Source: Laccaria trichodermophora (taxonomy: Eukaryota; Basidiomycota; Agaricomycetes; Agaricales; Hydnangiaceae). Taken from it: a stretch of DNA of 64,000 nucleotides. This document shows positions 23,510 through 35,497 of this stretch, piece after piece. Position 1 is the first letter of the stretch, and every line of letters starts with the position of its first letter. Location of the stretch: positions 558,001 through 622,000 of the forward strand of contig JACTVC010000002.1 of NCBI GenBank assembly GCA_018417955.1, in the 5' to 3' direction. The position numbers were made by a program, and so were the translations under genes. Below the pieces are notes generated by a model. It ran no database searches. It was not told where the DNA came from and was given only the letters and a program-made list of their open reading frames with translations.

Positions 23510-24847
23510 GCTCAAGGCAGTGGCAAACTTTTCGTGTCATGTAACGCCGACGGCAATCAGTTCCTTGCAGCCTTAAACGGTCCTCGTAGCGTATTTGCCT
23601 GCACATCATCACAGTGCGCCTTGAAGTTTGCAGACTGAAGAACCTTTTCGAACCAACCTTGGGTAAGTACTTTCGAACTCCACATTGGGCGAGTTGATTC
23701 TTACTGTGCTACTTGCTTACGCTCAGCAATGGTTAGGCGGGGAAGTTTCTCTTCTCTGACTGTCGACTCGTGTGCGGCTTTGCTTTGACGTGGAAACGTG
23801 GTTGAACCAGGTGTAGTGTGGATCGTGGAGTCTCTCGTGCGACGAGAAGAGGGTTTTGGAGAGCCAATCCAGCATGCGGGTAAGTACTTTTGAACGTCAA
23901 AATGAGCGACTTCAGCTAGCTTCAGCTTTACGGTTCCATGATAGGACGAAAGCCTTGAACGGCACTTTAAAATGAGCGACTTCAGGTTTACAGCACCATC
24001 GCATAAATTCAAATCGAAAGCGTTGCTTCTCTAGTTGGCTGAGAGATTCACAAGTGTTCGAACAAGGTTGTCGCTCTCCAATGCGGCGCGCGTGGAATGT
24101 TCTCGTTGGCTTACCAGTAGCCTTTCACTTTGTGAATGATATTTCTTGTGCTGAGAAGAGGGTAATCAAAGGGACCAATCGGTACGTCCAAAAAATGTCA
24201 AGTTGAACCATTCGACGTTTAACAGTGTCCGTAGCAGGGATCAAACTGGGAGGCTATGCTTCCCCGCGTCTATGTACCCATTACTTGATATCAGCAAGTG
24301 TACGAGGCGGGGTTGAGCCAAAAATACTCCCTCAGATGCTAAGCGAAGTCAATGTCGTCACACCCGCCGCTTTTATGTGGACTCGAACGGACGCTCTGGG
24401 GTCGACCACAACGGACTGAATACGGCTTGAGAAGACCGTATCAATACGGCGGCTCTTCAAGCCGCATTCAAAATATTGAATCTGACTCGAGCCGTTTCTG
24501 CTGAGGATTCAGGGGCTGTATACGCTTCCATAGGAGAATATTGGGTCGACGCCGCTCCTAACGCCTCTGAATCATCTTGGAATAGACACAACTTCGAAAG
24601 AAAGGTTCGGGCAAGGTACGCATGGTAGGCAGAAAACCAAGCTCGTCGCTCTATGATGAGGAGCCCGACGTCAAACTCGTGAGTGCGTTCTCTATCCACG
24701 AGCGAACATGACATGATATGATCTCCTTATTTCGAATTAGCCTCCTTTTTCCTCCAAACTGTCTCGCGGCAGTCAAAGTTTGGCACACAATACTAGATAA
24801 AAAAGAGAGGTTGCTGCCATTCTTCTCGCTCCCCAGGATTTACCGTC
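23510..24847 (+). repeat. Lectin-unit upstream region, copy B
   Basis: About 1.3 kb homologous to the regions before genes A and C, in the same order of landmarks. Unlike copy A it keeps the segment between the CGG/CCG palindrome and the gene (tctgctgaggatt, gtatacgcttccataggag, gtcgacgccgctcctaacg). Confidence 0.85.
24419..24469. promoter_or_regulatory. Double CGG-N10-CCG / CGG-N12-CCG palindrome, copy B
   Basis: AATACGG..CCGTAT followed directly by AATACGG..CCGCATT, about 380 bp before the gene B ATG. CGG half-sites in everted or inverted pairs with fixed spacing are the usual targets of fungal Zn2Cys6 (Gal4-type) activators. The same arrangement lies at the same distance before gene C. 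Binding is inferred, not shown. Confidence 0.5.
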
Positions 24848-27325
24848 ATGCTGGCGAAGTCGCTTTTCCTTTGCCTTCTGGCTGTTTCCCCAATTCTCGC
24901 TGCCCCCCAGGGGCCTGCGGTCACAACGACGACGACTTCTGTCACTCACACCTCGTCGTCTTCCTCGTCGACCTCCTCCTCCAAACCGCCGACCACCTCA
25001 TCGACCACTGGAAGCACCTCATCGACACCCACTAGCTCATCGAGCTCAACCTCTAAAAGCTCTTCATCCTCGAAATCGTCGACCAGTTCAACTAGTCCCA
25101 CCTCCAAATCCTCCTCGACATCATCGACCTCAAAATCGTCGACCAGTTCAACTAGTTCTACCTCCAAATCCTCCCCGACGTCGTCCACCTCAAAATCATC
25201 GACCAGTTCAACTAGTTCCACCTCCAAATCCTCCTCCACATCGTCGACCAGTTCAACTAGTTCTACCTCCAAATCCTCCTCGACATCATCCACCAATTCA
25301 ACTAGTTCTACCTCCAAATCCTCCTCCACATCGTCGACCAGTTCAACTAGTTCTACCTCAAAATCCTCCTCAAAATCGTCGACCAGTTCAACTAGTTCCA
25401 CTTCCAAATCCTCCTCCACATCATCGACCAGTTCAACTAGTTCCACCTCCAAATCCTCCTCCACATCGTCGACCAGTTCAACTAGTTCTACCTCCAAATC
25501 CTCCTCCACATCATCCACCAGTTCAACTAGTTCTACCTCCAAATCCTCCTCAAAATCGTCGACCAGTTCAACTAGTTCCACTTCCAAATCCTCCTCCACA
25601 TCATCGACCAGTTCAACTAGTTCTACCTCAAAATCCTCCTCGACATCGTCGAGTAGTTCAACTAGTTCTACCTCAAAATCGTCGACCAGTTCAACTAGTT
25701 CTACCTCCAAATCCTCTTCGACATCATCCACCAGTTCAACTAGTTCTACCTCAAAATCCTCCTCGACATCATCTACTAGCTCAATTAGTTCCACCTCCAA
25801 ATCCTCCTCGACATCATCGACCAGTTCTATCTCCAAATCCTCCTCAAAATCGTCGACCAGTTCAACTAGTTCCACCTCCAAATCCTCCTCGACATCATCT
25901 ACTAGCTCAACTAGTTCAACCTCCAAATCCTCCTCGACGTCATCCACCAGCTCAACTAGTTCAACCTCCAAATCCTCCTCGACATCATCTACCAGTTCCA
26001 CCTCCAAATCCTCGTCGTCCTCAAAATCTTCCTCAACCTCCACTTCATCTAAAACATCGTCATCCACAACCACATCTCCATCGACTACGAGAACCACCTC
26101 CAGTACTACCACGACTAGCCCGACCACTACCAGGACCACCACCACAGTGACATCGACTCGAACAGTCACTTCTGGGGTAAGTGTCACAACCACTACGACT
26201 CCAAGCACCACTGCGACTCCGACTACTGGTCCGATCACTGTCACCGTTACAGCCACGACCACAATCCCCACCACCCGCCGCACTACCGTTACAGTGACTT
26301 CAGTCCGAACCGTCACCTCTGGAATAAGTGTCACGACCACTACTACCCCCATTACCACTACGACACCCACTACTGGCCCAATCACCGTCACCGTCACGTC
26401 TACGTCCACAATCCCCACTACAGTCAAAACTCGGACTACGGTGACGGTTACGAAAACTCAGACTGTCACCTCTGGGATATCGGTCACGACAACGAGCAGC
26501 ACCACCACTACACCCACTACTACCCCTACGACAGGCCCAGTCACAATTACTACTACCACGACATCCACCGTACCAATCACAACGGTTAAGCGTAGGACTA
26601 CAACGATTACAACAACGGTCACATCTGGTCAACCCACTTCCACCACCAGTACAACCAAGGCCACCACCACCAACACTTCTTTGCCCGTTACGGTCACGGT
26701 TACTATCACCGCCACCCCTATTCCCACTGGTGTGCAAATCCATCCCAACTTCAACAACAAGAAGTGTATGGACGTTGCGGGCAACATTCGGCGGAATGGA
26801 ACTCCGGTTCAAATGTGCGTTTCTCTGCCTCGCCCTTGTCTTCGCGATTTCTCATTTTTACTTCTTTGGTTTAGATTTGACTGCAACGGCAGTCCAGCTC
26901 AACGATGGAATATCGTCAAAGGCACTACGAGGGTTCAACTTACGGGCACGAACTTCTGCTTGGATGCTGGTTCGGGTAAGTTGGCTTCGTTTACCACTTC
27001 CATTTTGCCCTTGAAAGCTAATGTCGATATGGCTTCTAGCAAATCAGTTCCGTAATGGCGACAAGTTGAAGATCTCCCAGTGCATTGATTCCATCCAAGG
27101 TCAAATATGGGATTATACGAACCAGAATCAGATCAGGCTCAAAGCGACAGAGTCTAGACGTAGTATGTCCTCCTCGTTTCAACTTGTGTCCTTTCATAAA
27201 TTTAACATCCGTCAGACCCTCAATGCGTTGATCTCCCCCATGGACAAAGCATCAACGGAAATCAACTGCAAACCTTCCGATGCTCCAATGGAAATCCGAA
27301 CCAGATCTGGACTACTACGTCTTAA
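24848..27325 (+). CDS. Secreted Ser/Thr-rich protein with C-terminal ricin-B-type trefoil (copy B, 766 aa)
   Basis: Exons 24848-26814, 26875-26975, 27040-27162 and 27216-27325; introns of 53-64 nt. A hydrophobic signal peptide (MLAKSLFLCLLAVSPILA, probable cleavage near residue 19) precedes about 370 residues of Ser/Thr/Lys repeats built on SSTSKSSSTSST, then about 220 residues of Thr/Val repeats (TVTSGISVTTTTTP, TTGPITVTVT), and a C-terminal domain of about 140 residues. That domain has CMDVAG, CLDAG and CVDL blocks and three QxW-type motifs (QRW, QIW, QIW), the hallmark of the carbohydrate-binding beta-trefoil. The repeats should be heavily O-mannosylated, making a rod that displays the lectin at or outside the cell wall. 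No GPI signal or catalytic domain is seen. Introns fall only inside the trefoil, at identical places in all three copies. Confidence 0.88.
25060..26060 (+). repeat. Ser/Thr/Lys-coding minisatellite in lectin gene B
   Basis: About 20 copies of a 36-45 bp unit with words such as tcgaccagttcaactagt and acctccaaatcctcctc. The copies differ by single substitutions and by unit length, giving peptide repeats TSSTSKSSS. The opposite strand reads as an open acidic frame (repeats of VELVELVDDVEEDLE), a by-product of the composition. Confidence 0.9.
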
Positions 27326-28600
27326 AGGGCAGCGGATATTTAGGAGGGTACTTCGTTAAAGAGATATGGACTCAATTAGCGCATTACCTCTCCTGTTATC
27401 TTATTTTTTCCTATCAAGCACGTTGCAATTGAAGAACTTCGTAGAGTTGTTCCAAAAAATGAAGTATCTGGGGGACATACAGCTTTTGTTCGAGAACAGT
27501 CGAGCGCTAGCCCAGTGAAAACCTGCTCCGGAGGAATCTGGGCAAACGGCTAAATTTCTCGAGTTAGCCGGCTCCCGAGTCCAAGGCAATTAATTGTTCT
27601 GGTTTGGTTCTGGTCGCTGCCGTGATTATCTGGATGTTTTTGAATGAAGTCAGTTGAATCACGTCGACGTTGTCTTTCCGCCAACTTTCCCCGCAACTTT
27701 GGTCTAAGGACGATGCGTCGTCCATTGGTCCACACAACGTCCACATTTCTGCGTTGGAAAAGTTTTACTTACATAATCAGCAAATGCTGACGTCGTCATT
27801 CATTCTTGCCTTCCCCCACCGGCATCATGTCTACTGCATATGCATTCGCTATCTACGTTTCCGCTGCTGCGTTGTGTGACAACGTTATGCCGCTCAATTC
27901 AAGAGTCCCCGACGGCGGCAAACTGAGTTCAGGGGTCAAGGAGTTTGGTTAATATCGTCTTACCGGTGAGTATATGCGTTCAACATGTGTCGCATTCATT
28001 GTTAATGTTCGGGAATGCTTCTAAGTTTCTCCCTGTTCTGATCGCGTGCCGTCGAACTGAGATCCGGTACGTAGATCCTGCAACGTTCGCATTCAAGTTT
28101 GCTCAACATTTTCTCCTAAGAAAGAGACGGACACCTCATCGCGACTGCCTCCACTTCGAAGGTCGAGTTCGCGTTTGTCTTTCACGAATGTATGCGCTTA
28201 ACCAGGTATGCCTTGTCGCGTCATCCTTTGCCTCTAACCTAATTATCGTACAAATTTTCTGTACTCCTAAGAAAGCCCGAGCGAGGCCGCTGGAACGCTA
28301 TGCATGGGATATGAGAAAGCACTGGAGCGGGAGCTGTGAATAGACGCAGGTATAGTCAGACAGGACGCGGATATATCCAGATACGACCAGAATGTAACGT
28401 ATATAGTAGCTAGAATTCAACGTCAATTATTTCTGGCCTACAACGGTGCATCCCAGCCTATCCCAGCAGTTCCCAGTCAAGGCCAGAAGAAATCAAAGAT
28501 TTTATTATCGCTTCCTCTCAACCTCGCCAGAAATCTTCTGGAAAGCGGCAAAAATCTGGCTTCAGCCACAGCTCAGGGCGGCTTCTCCCGGATATTTTCA
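27326..28600. other. Spacer between lectin units B and C
   Basis: The first ~120 bp are shared with the 3' flanks of genes A and C (atatggactcaattagcg, ttgcaattgaagaa). The rest (about 27450-28600) is unique to this interval, with short frames of no recognised family. It may be an insertion between two unit copies. Confidence 0.5.
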
Positions 28601-29949
28601 GACCCATGAGCTCGAGCCTGTGCCAAAAATTTCGTGTCCTGTACGCCGACGGTGATCAGTTCCTTTCAGCCCTATACGGTCCTCGTAGCGTATTTGTCTG
28701 CACATCGTGCGCCTTTGAGTTTGCAGACTGAAGAACCTTTTCGAACCAACCTCAGACTAACCTCAGGTAAGTACTTTCGAACTCCAAGTTTGGCGAATTC
28801 ATTCTTACTGTACTACTTGTTGACTACTTGCTTATCCTCAGCAATGGTTAGGCGAGGAAGTTTTTCCTCTCTGACTGGCGGGCGTGGGACTCCGACGTGG
28901 ACAAGTGGTTGAACCAAGCGTTGTGTGAATCGTGGACTCGTCTCTCGTGCGACGAGAAGGGAGTTTTGGAGAACCAATCCAACATGCGGGTAAGTACTTT
29001 TGAACTTTAAAACGAGCGACTTCAGCTTTACGGTGCCATCGCAGAGATTGGACGAAAGCCTTGGATGGAACTTCAAAATGAGCAACTTGAGGTTTACAGC
29101 ACCATCGGAGAGATTAGACGAAAGCGTTGCTTCTCTAGATGGCTGCGAGATTCACAAGTGTTCGAACAAAACTTGTCCCTCTCCAATGCGGCGCGCGTGC
29201 AGTTCTTGTTGGCTTACTAGTAACCTTTCACATCGTGCTGAAAAGCGGGTAGTCAAAGGAACCAATCGGTACGTCCAAAAAATGTCAAATTGGGCGATTT
29301 TAACTTTGAACGGCGTCCGTAGCAGGGATCAAACTGGGAGGCTATGCTTCCCCGACTCTATCCATTAGTTTTGATATTGGCAAGTGTACGAGGCGGGGTT
29401 GAACCAAAAATACAAGGCCCCTCCCTCTAATGCCAAGCGAAATCAATGTCGTCACACCCGCCGCTTCTATGTGGACTCGATCGGACGCTATGGGGTCGAC
29501 CACAACGGACTAAATACGGCTTGAGAAGACCGTATTAATACGGCGGCTCTTCAAGCCGTATTCAAAAGATTGAATCTGACTTGAGCCGTTTCTGCTGAGG
29601 ATTTAGGGGCTGTATACGCTTCCATAGGAGAATATTGGGTCGACGCCGCTCCTAACGCCTCTGAATCAACTTGGAATAGGCACAGCTTTGAAAGAATGGT
29701 ACGGGAAAGGTGTGCATGGTGGGCAGAGCACCAAGCACGTCGCTGTATGATGAGGAACCCAATATCAGTCTCGGAAACAGATAGTGAGTGCGTTCTCTAT
29801 CTACGAGCGAACATACATATAATCTCCTTTTTTCGAATCATCCTCTTTTTTCCTCCGAACTGTCTCGCGGCAGTCAAAGCTTGGCACTCAATTACCTGAT
29901 AAAAAAGAGAGGATGCTGCCATTCTTCTCGCTCCCCAGAATTTACCGTC
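28601..29949 (+). repeat. Lectin-unit upstream region, copy C
   Basis: About 1.35 kb with the same landmark order as copies A and B; closest to copy B, including the segment that copy A has lost. Confidence 0.85.
29512..29562. promoter_or_regulatory. Double CGG-N10-CCG / CGG-N12-CCG palindrome, copy C
   Basis: The most symmetrical copy: AATACGG-N10-CCGTATT abuts AATACGG-N12-CCGTATT with no base between, giving four perfect half-sites, about 390 bp before the gene C ATG. The whole block can also fold into one longer imperfect hairpin. A Zn2Cys6 activator site is the favoured reading. Confidence 0.52.
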
Positions 29950-32308
29950 ATGCTGGCGAAGTCGCTCCTCCTTTGCCTTTTGGCTGTGGCCCCAATTCTC
30001 GCTGCCCCCCAGGGCCCTGCGGCCACAACGACGACGACTTCTGTCACTCACACCTCCTCGTCTTCCTCCTCGTCTTCCTCCTCTAAACCGCCGACGACCT
30101 CATCGACCGCTTCCAGCACCTCGTCTACACCGTCATCCACTACCTCATCCAGCTCAACCTCTAAAAGCTCGGCTTCCACGACGTCATCCACCAGCTCAAC
30201 CTCCAAATCATCCTCGACGTCGTCTACCAGCACAACTAGCTCAACCTCCTCGACGTCGTCCACCAGCTCAACTAGTTCAACCTCCACATCCTCCTCAACA
30301 TCATCTACCAGCTCAACTAGTTCAACGTCCAAGTCCTCCTCCACGTCATCCACCAGCTCGACCAGCTCCACATCATCTACCAGTTCAACTAGTTCAACCT
30401 CCAAATCCTCCTCGACATCATCTACCAGCTCCAGCTCCACATCCTCGTCGTCTGCAACCTCTTCGTCAACCTCTTCTTCATCTAAAACGTCGTCATCCAC
30501 AACCACATCTCCATCAACTACGACAACCACCTCGAGTTCTACCACATCCACAACCACATCTCCATCAACTACGACATCCACTACCACGACTAGCCAGACC
30601 ACTGCCCGGACGACTACCACAGTGACGTCGACTCAAACCGTCACTTCCGGAATAAGCGTCACAACCACTACGACTCCAAGTACCACTACAACTCCGACTA
30701 CTGGTCCAATTACTGTTACCGTCACAGCCACGACCACAATCCCCACTACTAGCCAGACCACCACCACTACCACGTCCAGAACCACTACTACAGTGACGTC
30801 CACTCGAACTGTCACTTCTGGAATAAGTGTTACAACTACTACGACTCCGAGTACCACTACGACTCCCACTACTGGTCCGATTACTGTTACTGTTACAGCC
30901 ACGACCACAATCCCCACTACTAGCCAGACCACCACCACTACCACTTCCCGAACCACTACCACAGTGACGTCGACTCAAACTGTCACCTCTGGAATAAGCG
31001 TCACAACCACTACGACTCCAAGTACCACTACAACTCCGACTACTGGTCCGATCACTGTTACCGTTACAGCCACGACGACAATCCCCACTACGACCACGGC
31101 CCGCCGTACTACTGTAACAGTCACTTCAATTCAAACCGTCACCTCCGGAATAAGTGTCACGACCACCACTACTCCCAGTACCACTACGACTCCGACTACT
31201 GGCCCAATTACCGTTACCGTTACGTCTACGTCCACAGTCCCAAGTACAACCACTACGCGCACGACCGTCACGGTGACAACGACCCAAACCTTTACTTCTG
31301 GGGTCAGTATCACGACCACCAGTACCTCGACTTCAGCCACCACCACAACCCCCACCACTGGGCCGGTCACCGTCACCGTCACGCAATCGACTACAATCCC
31401 CACTACAGTTAAAACTCGGACTACGTTCACAGTCACGGAAACTCAGACGGTCACCTCCGGGGTATCGGTCACGACAACGAGCACCACCACCATAACACCC
31501 ACAACTACCCCTACGACAGGCCCAGTCACGATTACTACCACCACGACATCCACCGTACCAGTCACAACCACTAAGCGTAGGACTACGACGATTACAACAA
31601 CGGTCACATCTGGTCAACCCACTTCTACCACCAGTACAACCACGGCCACCACCACCAACACTTCTTTGCCTGTTACGGTCACGGTTACTGTCACCGCCAC
31701 CCCTACTCCCACTGGTGTGCAAATCCATCCGAACTTCAATAATAGGAAATGTATGGACGTCGCGGGCAACAGACGGCGGAATGGAACTCCGGTTCAGATG
31801 TACGTTTTCTCACCTCACATTTGTCTTCGCCATTTCTGAGCTTGACTTCTTCTGTTTAGATTCGACTGCAACGGCAGTTCAGCTCAACGATGGAATATCT
31901 TCAGAGGCACGACGAGGGTTCAGCTGACAGGCACGAACTTCTGCTTGGATGCCGGCTTGCGTAAGTTGCTATCGTTTACGACTTCAATTGCCCTTGAAAG
32001 CTAACCTGAATATGGGTTCTAGCGAGTCAATTCCACAGTGGCGAGAGGTTGAAGATCTGGCATTGCATTGATTCTATCCCAGCTCAAACATGGGACTTCA
32101 CGAACCAGAATCAGATCAGGCTCCTTGCGACAGAGTCTAGAAGGCGTATGTCCTCTTCGTTTCGACTTGTGTTCTTCCAGAAATCTAACGCCCGTCAGAC
32201 CCTCAATGCGTTGATCTCACTGATGGACAAAGCTTCAACGGAAATCAACTGCAAATCTTCCGATGCTTCAATGGAAATTCCAACCAGATCTGGACCACTA
32301 CGCCTTGA
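29950..32308 (+). CDS. Secreted Ser/Thr-rich protein with C-terminal ricin-B-type trefoil (copy C, 727 aa)
   Basis: Exons 29950-31799, 31860-31960, 32023-32145 and 32199-32308, splicing exactly as gene B. The signal peptide is MLAKSLLLCLLAVAPILA. The Ser/Thr/Lys domain is shorter (about 150 residues) and less regular than in B, whereas the Thr/Val repeat domain is longer, with extra copies of the VTSGISVTTTTTPSTTTTPTTGP type. So the two repeat domains have expanded in opposite directions in B and C. The trefoil keeps QRW, a middle QTWDF and QIWTTTP motifs. The ATG at 29950 is preferred over in-frame upstream starts because it opens the signal peptide and matches gene B. A secreted or wall-displayed sugar-binding mucin is the likely role; the sugar is unknown. 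Confidence 0.88.
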
Positions 32309-32590
32309 AGGGCAGCGGATATTCAGGAGGGTACTTCGTTACAGAGATATGGACTCAATTAGCGAATTAGCTCTCCTGTTATCTTGTTTTTTCCTTATCT
32401 GTACTAATTTAACCAATGTCATTGTCATATCTTTGCGATTGCTTCTCTCTCTTTTAAACCATAGTCTGCATAGCTCTTCAATTCGCATACGTTCGGGGAG
32501 TCGCAAGCTTTATCCTCTCAGAACGAGTATGGTACATCCCACGATGTGTTCTCAACCGCGACTTGGAGCAAGTCTTCTGGACCCAATAGT
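32309..32590. other. Convergent intergenic spacer
   Basis: Short 280-bp gap between the lectin gene C stop and the P450 stop. The first part repeats the common lectin-unit 3' flank. No gene. Confidence 0.5.
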
Positions 32591-34462
32591 TTATTCCATT
32601 ACCCGCTTGAATTTTAGGTAACAGGGACTGAGCGGCCTGGCCTGTGCGACATATGAGGAGTATACAAACAAGAGTAGACAGCCCTTCGTACCTGTTGGAT
32701 ATCATTACGATCTTGCAGCGGCACCTTCTCAAGACGGTTGCCAGCGCCATCCACCAATTCGTATTCATACCCGAGGAGGATCAAGGCAGTGAGCAGCTTC
32801 ATCTCCATTTTCGCGATTCTGACACCAACGCAGGGGTGACGACCTGATGTATCGTCAATTAGACGGGAAAAGATTTGGACACGAATGTACTTACCAACAC
32901 CCCACGCCAAATAGGCGAACGTTTCTTTCCGATCCTCCTCTCTTCCCTCGCTGTATCTCTCAGGATCAAACTTCTCAGGGTTGGTGTAGATGTTCGGGTT
33001 CATGTGGGCGTCACCATTACAATAAGCGAGGAAGTCGCCCTTCTTGATGACGGTATCGGCTAAAGGGATATCTTTCCCCAGATTCCGCCGTAGAGAAGTC
33101 ATAGACATAGTAAGCCGGACAGTCTCGCGAATGACAAGTTCAAGTGCGGGTAGTTCCTCCTCCCATGCGTGTAAGGGGATCGCCGCGAGTTGCTTATGCA
33201 GTGGTTCCTCGGATGTCCCGCTCGTGTGGTTTGCAACAAGGGCTTTCAGTTCGTTGATTATCTTGATTTTCCATTCAGGGTTGGAGGCAAGGTGGAGCAG
33301 AATCCAACAGGCTAGGGGTATTGGTTAATACAGATGTTGGCCGTTGGCGTCTCGGTACTTACAACCAGCACCCGTGTTGATCACGCCGGCGAATATAATG
33401 CTCATAACGACCTGGTTTAGATTAACAACTTGGAATGCGCGGTACAGAAATGGCAAGACTCACGCTGACAATGGCTTCATTGGAATCACCATATGCAACA
33501 AGAAGGTCAATCGGGTCGGTGGACGGAGTTGGTGCATTGCGTCGGAAATGGACATAGTTGTATAACATTGTGAAGAGTTCCATTGTCGCTTTTTCCTGAG
33601 TTTTCTTTGCGGGACTGGGCAACCATGGAAGCAATAGAACCGTAGGTGTAGCGTTCTTCTCAATGTTCCAGTAATGCTTTGTGAGGCGCTCGATGGCGTC
33701 ATTGTCGTCTGCCAATTCTCGACAAGCCCCCATCCGGACGGTCATTTGAAAAACAAGCTAAGTGGAACTTCGTAAATCTCTTCACGAAGGTCAGAATGAA
33801 AGTTGAATTTACATCATACAATTCCTTGAAAGGGTTGATGGTGCCCTCATTACCCCAATCATTCATCCTACGATGAACATCATCGAAGAGTACCGGTAGC
33901 ACTGGATGAAGAAAAATTAGTCGCATCATCCGCCGGTCTGAATGATCCATACCTTCCACGACTCGGTCCTTCCGAAAGAGCACCGCCATTCGCTTCACAA
34001 GCTCGGCGTCTTTCACCCGGCCTTCCTTGGGCTGAACGCTAATATCGTCAATATTAGGAGCTCCACCCATCAAAATTCGATAGCCTTCATCGAGGCCAAG
34101 GCCCTTTTCATTGAAGAACGTCTTTCGTGCCTCCTCGCCAGAAATTGCAACGACCCGGTGCTGTAATAAAAGGTCAGTGAGAAGCGCATATTACACAGTA
34201 TACTTACTTGGAGAACATGGAACTGGAAATATCTCTTTCCAGAGGCAAAGTGATTCCGAAGAAAATCGTACCGCTTCGTAAAGAACGGCCACGCGGCGAG
34301 GATTGGAATGCCACCCAGATCGTAGACACCTCCCTTGGAAGAAGAGGGCGAGAGACGAATAGCGAGCGTGATTACGACACTAATGGCGAGTGCTAGAATG
34401 ACAGCACTTTGTGAAGACCCCAGAATCGGGACCTCGCGAAATGGATGAGCTTGCGTTGACAT
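32591..34462 (-). CDS. Cytochrome P450 monooxygenase, microsomal type (8 exons, 504 aa)
   Basis: Exons on the minus strand: 34462-34208, 34160-33953, 33901-33813, 33757-33464, 33411-33363, 33311-32895, 32843-32692, 32641-32591; all introns 47-55 nt, frame open to TAA. An N-terminal hydrophobic anchor (ILGSSQSAVILALAISVVITLAI) precedes the catalytic domain. The oxygen-binding helix reads AGVINTGAG at about 290-298, ExxR is ETVR at 361-364, and the haem loop is WGVGRHPCVG with Cys442 as iron ligand. The usual Phe that starts the haem signature is Trp, and the usual acidic residue before the I-helix Thr is Asn. These substitutions occur in some divergent P450 groups, and may alter dioxygen activation. 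It acts at the ER with a reductase; substrate unknown. In-frame upstream ATGs exist, but MSTQ at 34462 places the anchor at the usual distance. Confidence 0.9.
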
Positions 34463-34743
34463 TGATAGAGTGGTTGGTGCGACGGTAGAGACATTGGCAC
34501 AACGCCGGTGCGGCCCTTTTATTCGTAGAAGCCATGAACATTTTTTAGACTTCCCTGAGACCGTATCATTTGGAGTTGAAGCTGAAGGTGAGCGCGGTAA
34601 CTTAGGATAAATTTCGGAACCTTTGCTTGGCATTATCATCCGAAATAAACAAACCACTTCTATTCTGCTCTGGCAGTGCTCATCCATTCCTTCCTCACAA
34701 CTTGTTCACAACCTGTTCTCAGCTCAACAATCTCAGCGTCGAC

Positions 34744-35070
34744 TTATCTGCCTCTGAAAATTTTGAGGCCTTTCAACTGAAGGCGCTTTGAGTACTTAAA
34801 CGTCTTTGCCGGGCAATCAAGCGGGGACCGAAGGTCCATTTTGATAACCATTGAGTCCGCCGGCCCCCACTGCTTCCCATTGACGAGCTTCCCCTGAGCC
34901 TCCCTGATTATTTCCACAAGTTTCGTGGTGTCGTTCGCCCGCTTTGCGTCATGGCTTAAGCTGGATTTGTCACGACAAATGCGCAGTTGGCTTCCGACAC
35001 GCTCATCCTGCAGTGGACTAACATATAGACGCGTATAGGCTGGCACCAGGGGCGATGATTCGACTGCCAT
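34744..35070 (-). CDS. Hypothetical small protein, 108 aa
   Basis: Single uninterrupted frame starting MAVESSPLVPAYTRLY and ending GLKIFRGR, without signal peptide, membrane segment or recognised domain. It is Lys/Arg-rich at the C-terminus with a plausible amphipathic middle. It lies 280 bp upstream of the P450 in the same orientation. Its composition is less biased than the shadow frames around it, and it starts with a normal ATG, but no splicing or homology evidence supports it. It could be the 3' exon of a longer gene or a chance frame. Confidence 0.35.
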   Translation of the reverse strand: MAVESSPLVPAYTRLYVSPLQDERVGSQLRICRDKSSLSHDAKRANDTTKLVEIIREAQGKLVNGKQWGPADSMVIKMDLRSPLDCPAKTFKYSKRLQLKGLKIFRGR

Positions 35071-35497
35071 CTCATATCTGGTCCCATAGCACTATCAAAG
35101 TGGTGCGTAACTTCCACTCAAGCGACGAGACCGGCATACAACGTTCTTACAGGGCTATTCTTATAATATCACCCGTGAACTGCGCTACTCCTGCTCCTCT
35201 TGAGACGCGTTCTTCACTGAACTTTCCGCAAAGGGCTCGCTAATACAGTTCAGCCGACATGCGGAGATAAAGTCGAGAGTCGAGGATCATGGCGGCCTTA
35301 CTCACCAATTGTTTTGGGAACGCCGAAGGTAGCTAGTGCTCAACCCTCTAAAGACACGTCAAAATTATAAACTGAAACCCCACATTCATTCTACTTGGTC
35401 CAGCTACGTCACGTTAACCATGCGTTTGAGCATCCAACGTCGAATCGCGGAATTGAATGCCTTGACTCAGTCTATGGCTTCATTCAGCGCTCAGCAA

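Noticed and set aside
24946..26427. 493-codon acidic open frame on the minus strand (VELVELVDDVEEDLE repeats)
   Set aside because: It is the exact antisense of the Ser/Thr/Lys minisatellite of lectin gene B. The open frame follows from the repeat composition, and the sense strand has signal peptide, splice sites and a folded domain.
30048..31436. Acidic and Val-rich minus-strand frames across lectin gene C
   Set aside because: Same effect: shadows of Thr/Ser codons on the coding strand.
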